5,400 nt of DNA from the NCBI GenBank assembly GCA_903928365.1, contig CAIYQV010000093.1, positions 1 through 5,400 on the forward strand, read 5' to 3'. Under the pieces are notes generated by a model that saw only the letters and a list, made by a program, of their open reading frames with translations, searched no databases and was not told where the DNA came from. This stretch comes from an uncultured Flavobacteriia bacterium (GTDB taxonomy: Bacteria > Bacteroidota > Bacteroidia > Flavobacteriales_D > Crocinitomicaceae). Numbering within the stretch: position 1 is the first letter of the stretch; every line of letters starts with the position of its first letter. Position numbers and translations under genes: made by a program. Positions 1 to 4,527 of this stretch are shown piece after piece.

Positions 1-544
1 AAATGATCTGCAAATGAAGCTTATTCCATTTTTCTTCCGGGAAGACCTTTTTTGCATCCCTTTCTGTTTCTTCTACGTTTTTGCCGGAAGTCATGCCCCA
101 ACGTGTAAGCAATCGATGAATGTGCGTGTCTACAGGAAATGCCGGAACGCCAAATGCTTGTGACATGACCACAGAAGCCGTTTTATGCCCTACGCCCGGA
201 AGCTCTTCTAACGCATAAAAACTATCGGGAACAGCACCTGCATGTTTGTCCAGAATGATGTGTGAGAGGTCAAAAATAGCCTGAGATTTTCTCGGAGAAA
301 GTCCGCAAGGCTTGATGATCTCACGAATTTCTTCGACCGAAAGCTGAATCATGTCCTGAGGCGTTTTTGCTTTGGCAAAGAGCAACGGCGTGATCTTATT
401 TACCCGTTCATCGGTGCATTGCGCAGAAAGAAGCACGGCGATCAGTAGGGTAAAGGCATCCGAATGATCCAATGGAATAGGAGTTTCCGGATACAGATGC
501 TCCAGTTCTTCCATGATGTAATGCGCTTTTTCTTTTTTGGTCAT
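1..544 (-). CDS. nth: Endonuclease III (DNA glycosylase/AP lyase), C-terminus cut by window edge
   Basis: Base-excision-repair enzyme that removes oxidised pyrimidines and nicks at abasic sites. The first 181 codons are visible. Residues 115-123 (LPGVGHKTA) form the helix-hairpin-helix DNA-binding loop with the catalytic lysine K121, and VDTH at 138-141 supplies the catalytic aspartate D139; these correspond to K120 and D138 of the E. coli enzyme. LLSAQCTD near residues 38-45 is the conserved N-terminal helix motif. The family is about 211 residues, so roughly 30 residues, including the expected four-cysteine iron-sulphur loop, lie beyond position 1. The ATG at 544-542 is the first after an in-frame TAA 30 bases upstream; no Shine-Dalgarno sequence is seen. 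An A-rich start encodes MTKKEKA. It is divergent from the small gene at 579 across a 34-bp gap. Family assignment is very secure; the presence of the cluster cannot be judged here. Confidence 0.96.
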   Translation of the reverse strand, partial: MTKKEKAHYIMEELEHLYPETPIPLDHSDAFTLLIAVLLSAQCTDERVNKITPLLFAKAKTPQDMIQLSVEEIREIIKPCGLSPRKSQAIFDLSHIILDKHAGAVPDSFYALEELPGVGHKTASVVMSQAFGVPAFPVDTHIHRLLTRWGMTSGKNVEETERDAKKVFPEEKWNKLHLQII

Positions 545-566
545 GCAGTTTAAGTGAGTTACATTG

Positions 567-575
567 TATTTTTAG
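567..575 (+). promoter_or_regulatory. Candidate -7 promoter element (TATTTTTAG) before the 579 gene
   Basis: TATTTTTA matches the Bacteroidota -7 consensus TAnnTTTG at all but the last base. It ends three bases before the ATG at 579, so transcription from it would start at or very near the start codon, giving a leaderless or nearly leaderless mRNA. No convincing -33 TTG lies at the usual 17-23 base spacing. The identical nine bases precede the gene at 988. Inference from motif only. Confidence 0.35.
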
Positions 576-578
576 ATC

Positions 579-824
579 ATGGAAGATAAAAATACAGACT
601 TTCCGCAATACCGTAAGCTGAGCAACAACAGATGCTTTTATGAAATCCTGAATGAGCGTCATTTTAGAGAGATCCAGTTGATCGGTGTAAGGGCCGTTTT
701 ACATGATGTAAAGGCAGAACAATACCCGGAGATGCTAAGAATTATGGACATGCTGGCATTGCAGGAACCCTACTTGATCAGTGATGCAGAAGAATTTAAG
801 AAGTTTGAGGATTTGAAAATTTGA
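579..824 (+). CDS. Small conserved-looking protein of unknown function, 81 aa
   Basis: I do not recognise a named family. The 81-residue product is soluble-looking: no signal peptide, no membrane segment, and a single cysteine (C19) too few for a metal site. It is rich in charged and aromatic residues, with an N-terminal stretch containing YRKLSNNRCFYEI and a helical middle (QYPEMLRIMDMLALQEPY), ending in an acidic and lysine-rich tail. Support for coding is a complete frame with an ATG, a stop at 822-824, a promoter-like motif directly upstream, and protein-like composition. No Shine-Dalgarno is visible. It is divergent from nth, sharing a 34-bp intergenic gap, and is separated from the next gene by a repeat array, so it is probably monocistronic. 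The antisense frame over 408-662 is a shadow. Coding is likely; function is unknown. Confidence 0.72.
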   Translation: MEDKNTDFPQYRKLSNNRCFYEILNERHFREIQLIGVRAVLHDVKAEQYPEMLRIMDMLALQEPYLISDAEEFKKFEDLKI

Positions 825-849
825 ACGCTTCGCTATTCGGAAGATCTAT

Positions 850-969
850 TTGAATCATCAAATCATCAAATCTTCAAATCTTCAAATGTTCGAATTTTCA
901 AATTATCAAATTATTAAATCTTCAACTGTTCGAATTTTCAATTCATCAAATCTTAAAATGTTTGAATAA
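850..969. repeat. Tandem array of fifteen 8-bp units, consensus TCAAATCT
   Basis: From 850 to 969 the spacer divides without any insertion or deletion into 15 consecutive 8-bp units: TTGAATCA, TCAAATCA, TCAAATCT (twice), TCAAATGT, TCGAATTT, TCAAATTA (twice), TTAAATCT, TCAACTGT, TCGAATTT, TCAATTCA, TCAAATCT, TAAAATGT, TTGAATAA. Most units keep T at 1, AA at 3-4 and T at 6. A 24-bp higher-order triplet (units ending CT, GT, TT) occurs at 874-897 and 914-937 with two mismatches, and more weakly at 946-969. The array lies wholly between the stop at 824 and the promoter-like motif at 977. Units are too divergent for ready slippage now. Function unknown. Confidence 0.85.
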
Positions 970-976
970 AAAAAAC

Positions 977-985
977 TATTTTTAG
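977..985 (+). promoter_or_regulatory. Candidate -7 promoter element (TATTTTTAG) before the 988 operon
   Basis: The same nine bases as at 567-575 sit two bases before the ATG at 988, preceded by a run of eight A (968-975). The sequence fits the Bacteroidota -7 element TAnnTTTG with a final A. The nearest TTTG (961-964) is only 12 bases upstream, shorter than the usual 17-23, so the -33 element is not convincing. If real, it would start the two-gene envelope operon with an almost leaderless transcript. Motif-based inference. Confidence 0.38.
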
Positions 986-987
986 GC

Positions 988-1797
988 ATGCTGAAAACTG
1001 CACTGCTTCTATTTATCCTTCTGCCTATCAGTTTACTGTCTCAGGGATGGTTGCCTGCCGGAGCACGATCAAATTCCATGGCAAATGCTTCTGTGGCTTT
1101 GTCTGATGCATGGGCTTATCATCACAACCCCGGTGCATTGGCTGAAGTGACAAAACTATCGGTTGGTGTTTCTTATGAAAACCGTTTTTTATTGAAGGAA
1201 TTGCAATCACAGGGATTTGTATATATACAACCGCTGAAAAAGGGAGTCATCTCGATGGGAGCCCAGTCATACGGTTATACCAATTTCAGAACTTTTCGTG
1301 GCGGCTTAGGCTACAGTATGAAGCTAAGTGAGAAGTTCATGGCAGGGGTACAAATGAATTACCAGAGTCTTCGGTTGAGTGAAATGTATGGTTCCAAACA
1401 AACCGTCACAGCCGAATTTGGCATACTCGGACTTCTTACTGAAAAATGGCGGGTAGGGATGAGTGTTTTCAATCTTGGAAGAGCCAAATTATCTTCTTAT
1501 CAGGATGACCGTTTCTCAACAGTAATGAGGTTGGGTACAAGTTATTCTTTTTCGGAAAAACTCACGGTGGTTGCAGAGGCAGAGAAAAATCTGGAATATC
1601 CGATTCGACTGAAGGTCGGTCTGGATTATATGATCGCAAAACAATTCTTTTTTAGAGCAGGGGTGGCTTCTCAACCGGTGGAAGTGACCTTTGGATTTGG
1701 ATACAAAATGAAATCGCTTCAATTGGATCTGGGAAGTGCCTATCATCAACAATTAGGTTGGTCGCCTCATTTCGGTCTTACTTATTGCCGTAAATAG
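988..1797 (+). CDS. PorV/PorQ-like outer-membrane beta-barrel protein, 269 aa
   Basis: Residues 1 to about 19 (MLKTALLLFILLPISLLSQ) form a Sec signal peptide: short basic start, long hydrophobic core, cleavage near SQG. The mature start carries the PorV/PorQ-type signature GARSNSMANASVALSD followed by AWAYHHNPGALAEV (about 25-55), the 'small-residue, ALSD, NPaGLA' pattern of FadL-superfamily barrels in this phylum. The remainder alternates glycine-rich and aromatic amphipathic strands (for example GVISMGAQSYGY, AEFGILGL, FFFRAGVASQP) ending in HFGLTYCRK, with an aromatic C-terminal strand plus three extra residues. At 269 residues it is shorter than classical PorV (about 390) or PorQ (about 330). 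The stop TAG at 1795-1797 is followed at once by the ATG of the next gene, so the two are probably translationally coupled and may act together in the outer membrane. A role in type IX secretion is possible from the family but not shown here. Confidence 0.82.
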   Translation: MLKTALLLFILLPISLLSQGWLPAGARSNSMANASVALSDAWAYHHNPGALAEVTKLSVGVSYENRFLLKELQSQGFVYIQPLKKGVISMGAQSYGYTNFRTFRGGLGYSMKLSEKFMAGVQMNYQSLRLSEMYGSKQTVTAEFGILGLLTEKWRVGMSVFNLGRAKLSSYQDDRFSTVMRLGTSYSFSEKLTVVAEAEKNLEYPIRLKVGLDYMIAKQFFFRAGVASQPVEVTFGFGYKMKSLQLDLGSAYHQQLGWSPHFGLTYCRK

Positions 1798-3876
1798 ATG
1801 TTTCGTTCGTTTAGATACCTACTGATTTTGCTGTTTGCGAGTGCAATTGGAAAGGTCAATGCACAGGAGAAGAGCGATATTGTTCAGCAGCGCATCGAAT
1901 TTATTTCTGAGCAACTCGAATCAGAGGATATCGATCTTACCAACGTGATCGAAGCGCTCAATTACTATTATGAGCATCCCATGAATCTGAATGGTGCGAC
2001 TGTGGATGATCTGGAAGAATTGAATTTGCTTACGGATGTGCAGATCTCTGATCTTTTGTTGCATATCAAACTGTTTGGTAAGCTTATCACGATTTACGAG
2101 TTGCAAAGTTTAGAATACTGGGATCTGCAAACGATTCAATTAGTACTTCCGTTTGTGCGTGTAGATGACCGATTGGATAATTTGCATATCTCCTTCAAGG
2201 AGGCGATCGAACAAGGGAACTTTGAATGGTTTACAAGGTATCAGCGCGTACCGGAACAGAAAAGCGGATATCAAACCGTTTCTGATTCATTACTACAGAA
2301 CAGTAATTCTTATTATTATGGAAATGCTGATCATTACTATTCCCGATTTCGTTACAGCTACCGAACGAACCTGAGTTTCGGAATAACGGCTGATAAGGAT
2401 CCCGGTGAACAGTTTTTCAATGGAACACAACCCAATGGATTCGATTTTTACTCAGCTCATGCTTATTTTAAGGGTGGGAAATACATCAAAGCAGTCGCAC
2501 TTGGAGATTATCAGGTTCAGATAGGTCAGGCACTGAATTTCTGGTCAGGGTATGCATTCGGTAAAACGGCGGATGTAACCAATATTAAGAAAACAGCTAA
2601 TCCGATCCGCCCTTATACGTCTGTGGATGAGTCGCGCTTCATGCGAGGTGCCGCAATCGACTTAGGATTGGGACCCTTGTCGCTGCTCGCTTTTGGTTCT
2701 GTAAAAAAAGTGGATGCTTCCGTCTTGTCTGATTCTTTGTACGATGACCTGGAGTTTGTTTCATCGATCAACCTTTCCGGTTTACACCGAACAAATACAG
2801 AAATTGAACGAAAAGATGCGCTTACTGAAAAGATCGCTGGGGCTAATTTGCGATTCCGCCAACGGAATTTCCAAATGGGTGTAGCTGGGGTGTATCAAGG
2901 GTATGACAAGGATTTTAACAAAACGATAGCGCCGTATAATCAATTCGATTTCAGAGGAAAAGAGTTCTTTTCTCTCAGTGCTGACTATTCGTATGTGTTG
3001 AAGAATTTCAATTTCTTTGGAGAAGCTTCTCGATCTTCCTATAACGGGACTTGGGCACATTTGCATGGTGTTTTGTTCTCGCTGGATTCCAGAGCTTCAT
3101 TCAGCTTGCTCTACAGAGACTACGACCGAGGCTATCAGACGTTCTACAATAGTGGTTTTTCTGAAGGTAGCAATACCCAAAACGAAAACGGACTCTATGC
3201 CGGCTTGAAATTGAAGTTAAGTCCGGTTTGGACTATAAGTTCATATGCTGATATTTTCACCTTTCCATGGATGAAATACCAGGTCGATGCGCCTACCTCT
3301 GGGAATGAGTTTCTGATCCAGCCTTCGTATAAACCAAACAAGCAGCTGGAAATTTACGCGCGTTTCAGACAGCAATTGCGTCAGAAAAATGCCCGTGAAC
3401 AAGTAGGTCTAGTCACACCGATCGAAGATGTGGTACAGCGCAATTACAGATTAAATCTGAGTTATGCCATCAGCGAGTTCTTCACTATTAAATCGCGCAT
3501 TGAATATGTAACCATTGACCGTCCAAGTTCAACACACGAAGATGGATTGATTATTACCCAGGACATTCTGTTTAAGCCTAAAAGCCTGCCGTTCGATCTT
3601 TCCCTGCGTTATGCTTTATTTGATACCGATAGCTACGACACGCGAATCTACACTTATGAGAATAATGCGCTGTATGTATTTGCTGTACCTTCTTATTACT
3701 ACCAGGGAAGTCGTGCCTATGTGTTGGTGCGTTATACTTTCTTGAAACACTTCGACCTCTGGGTGCGCTATGGCAACTTTATTTACAACAATCGTTCTGT
3801 GATTAGTTCTGGAGCCGAACAGATCAATGGAAATCGTAAATCGGATATTACGATACAGTTACGTGTAAAATTTTGA
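1798..3876 (+). CDS. Outer-membrane beta-barrel with N-terminal degenerate ComEA-like helix-hairpin-helix module, 692 aa
   Basis: A Sec signal peptide spans residues 1 to about 22 (cleavage after VNA, before QEKS). A helical stretch follows (25-60), then a tandem helix-hairpin-helix module at about 61-122, starting PMNLNGATVDDLEELNLL and containing KLFGKLITIYELQSL, which aligns with ComEA-type HHH_3 domains. The four hairpin glycines that contact DNA phosphate in ComEA are replaced by L77, T79, Y107 and D109, so DNA binding is doubtful. From about 130 to the end the protein is rich in aromatic, amphipathic beta strands (for example WFTRYQRV, FWSGYAFGKTADV, RPYTSVDESRFMRGAA) and closes with IQLRVKF, a typical BAM-recognised terminal strand ending in phenylalanine. 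I recognise the architecture as a widespread but uncharacterised Bacteroidota family annotated only as helix-hairpin-helix protein. Its ATG directly abuts the stop of the upstream barrel gene, indicating one operon and coupling. Its TGA abuts the dnaX stop. Transported ligand or partner is unknown. Confidence 0.85.
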   Translation: MFRSFRYLLILLFASAIGKVNAQEKSDIVQQRIEFISEQLESEDIDLTNVIEALNYYYEHPMNLNGATVDDLEELNLLTDVQISDLLLHIKLFGKLITIYELQSLEYWDLQTIQLVLPFVRVDDRLDNLHISFKEAIEQGNFEWFTRYQRVPEQKSGYQTVSDSLLQNSNSYYYGNADHYYSRFRYSYRTNLSFGITADKDPGEQFFNGTQPNGFDFYSAHAYFKGGKYIKAVALGDYQVQIGQALNFWSGYAFGKTADVTNIKKTANPIRPYTSVDESRFMRGAAIDLGLGPLSLLAFGSVKKVDASVLSDSLYDDLEFVSSINLSGLHRTNTEIERKDALTEKIAGANLRFRQRNFQMGVAGVYQGYDKDFNKTIAPYNQFDFRGKEFFSLSADYSYVLKNFNFFGEASRSSYNGTWAHLHGVLFSLDSRASFSLLYRDYDRGYQTFYNSGFSEGSNTQNENGLYAGLKLKLSPVWTISSYADIFTFPWMKYQVDAPTSGNEFLIQPSYKPNKQLEIYARFRQQLRQKNAREQVGLVTPIEDVVQRNYRLNLSYAISEFFTIKSRIEYVTIDRPSSTHEDGLIITQDILFKPKSLPFDLSLRYALFDTDSYDTRIYTYENNALYVFAVPSYYYQGSRAYVLVRYTFLKHFDLWVRYGNFIYNNRSVISSGAEQINGNRKSDITIQLRVKF

Positions 3877-4527
3877 TTAGAATTCGATATCGAGATTGAA
3901 CAGGTTCTTCAAGGTATGAAGATTCGGGTTTTTCCTGGCTAATGCAGCAAATTTGTCTTTTCCGGTGAGAAATTTCACCTCTTCCTCTGGATTTTCGCTT
4001 AGTTTCAATTCAATACGGATGAGGTAATTTTTGACTTCTTTACGCAGATAATCCACCATTTCCGAAAGATGCGGATTGATGTAATCGATCTGGATCTGAT
4101 TGTCCAGTTCCATTTGGTAAACATGATCTCCTGAATCAATTGGATCCCGCTTGATCAATGCGTTGTAAAATGTTTCCAAACCTCTGTCCTTTAAAACAAA
4201 TGCATGTCGACGCCACAACATCTTGATTTGATCGAAGCTGTAGGATTCTTTAGGCAGGTCTTCTCGTAAGGAATGCGCAGCGGCCTCTTCCTCCTTTTTC
4301 TCCAGTAATTTCTTGATGGAGACATTGCCTGAATTTAATTGCCCCGTAGGAACTGTAGCAATTTTTGGTTCAGGTTGTTGTTGAACCAGGATGGGCTGTC
4401 TGACTGCGGGTGCAACATTACGTGGAGCCGGAGTTGCTTTCTCTCGAAGGTTCTGGGAAGGAAAGGGAAGAATGTCAACGGGATCCGTCAGCCATTTTTT
4501 TTTTCCTGCTCCTGTCGGAGCGAACAC
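3877..4527 (-). CDS. dnaX: C-terminal (tau-specific) part of DnaX in the -1 frame
   Basis: This frame holds the C-terminal part of DNA polymerase III tau, out of frame with the clamp-loader part upstream. The open frame extends back to a GTG at 4527-4525, but that codon has no Shine-Dalgarno and lies inside the domain III coding sequence, so it is probably not a start; the sensible join is at the A10 run, with the tail beginning at W (codon 4494-4492) and running 205 residues. First comes a proline- and glutamine-rich linker (around PVDILPFPSQ to QQQPEPK), then a charged helix (SIKKLLEKKEEEAAA), then a folded domain ending LARKNPNLHTLKNLFNLDIEF-like (last residues NLFNLDIEF), which I recognise as the usual C-terminus of Bacteroidota DnaX. 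In E. coli the corresponding tau-only region binds the polymerase alpha subunit and the helicase; here that role is inferred. The stop TAA (3879-3877) abuts the TGA of the convergent gene. Confidence 0.85.
   Translation of the reverse strand: MFAPTGAGKKKWLTDPVDILPFPSQNLREKATPAPRNVAPAVRQPILVQQQPEPKIATVPTGQLNSGNVSIKKLLEKKEEEAAAHSLREDLPKESYSFDQIKMLWRRHAFVLKDRGLETFYNALIKRDPIDSGDHVYQMELDNQIQIDYINPHLSEMVDYLRKEVKNYLIRIELKLSENPEEEVKFLTGKDKFAALARKNPNLHTLKNLFNLDIEF
3884..3893. repeat. 10-bp perfect palindrome TCGATATCGA at the convergent junction
   Basis: TCGATATCGA is self-complementary and lies inside the last codons of dnaX, eight bases past the stop of the 1798 gene. With one bulged G the symmetry extends to AAT/ATT (3881-3897). 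It could form a weak hairpin, but it has no U-run and codes for part of DnaX, so it may be chance. Confidence 0.3.
3906..3933 (+). terminator. Weak candidate terminator for the plus-strand operon, within the 3' end of dnaX
   Basis: A six-base-pair stem TCTTCA/TGAAGA (3906-3911 with 3917-3922) encloses the loop AGGTA and is followed by TTCGGGTTTTT (3923-3933). It lies 30 bases past the operon stop, antisense to dnaX codons. Because the convergent genes leave no spacer, any terminator must overlap coding sequence. The stem is short and AT-rich and the T-run is interrupted from the stem, so support is modest. Confidence 0.25.
4476..4490 (-). promoter_or_regulatory. Small hairpin just downstream of the dnaX A10 run
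   Basis: Read on the minus strand, TGACGG (4490-4485), loop ATC, and CCGTTG (4481-4476) can pair as a six-pair stem, four Watson-Crick pairs plus two G-U at the base. It begins four bases after the A10 run, near the spacing at which stimulatory structures act in ribosomal frameshifting. The stem is short, so its effect is uncertain. It overlaps the TGA that ends the short frame. Confidence 0.35.

Noticed and set aside
526..544. A6-G-A5 run at the start of nth as a second slippery site
   Set aside because: It reads ACC AAA AAA GAA AAA in frame, lacks the required X XXY YYZ phase, and the nth frame continues uninterrupted, so no shift is needed.
408..662. Minus-strand 84-codon frame overlapping the nth start and the 579 gene
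   Set aside because: It overlaps two better-supported genes in other frames and has no coherent protein features.
826..845. Terminator hairpin after the 579 gene (CTTCG … CGGAAG)
   Set aside because: Only about four or five pairs form with a bulge and no T-run follows directly, so it is too weak to call.
850..969. CRISPR-like array
   Set aside because: Units are 8 bp and directly contiguous with no unique spacers; this is a simple tandem repeat.
1978..2163. Functional DNA-uptake receptor (ComEA) call for the HhH domain
   Set aside because: The hairpin glycines needed for DNA phosphate contact are missing and no competence gene is nearby; only the fold resemblance is supported.
2782..3066. 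Minus-strand 94-codon frame inside the 692-residue barrel gene
   Set aside because: It is an antisense shadow of a confidently coding region.
4493..4495. ATG at the end of the A-run as a restart codon for the tau tail
   Set aside because: It is in the third frame and reads MADGSR before a stop at 4477-4475, so it does not give the tau tail.
3877..4527. Independent gene starting at the GTG at 4527
   Set aside because: There is no ribosome binding site, the first codons re-read the domain III coding sequence of dnaX, and the product matches the usual DnaX C-terminus; it is better read as the other half of dnaX.
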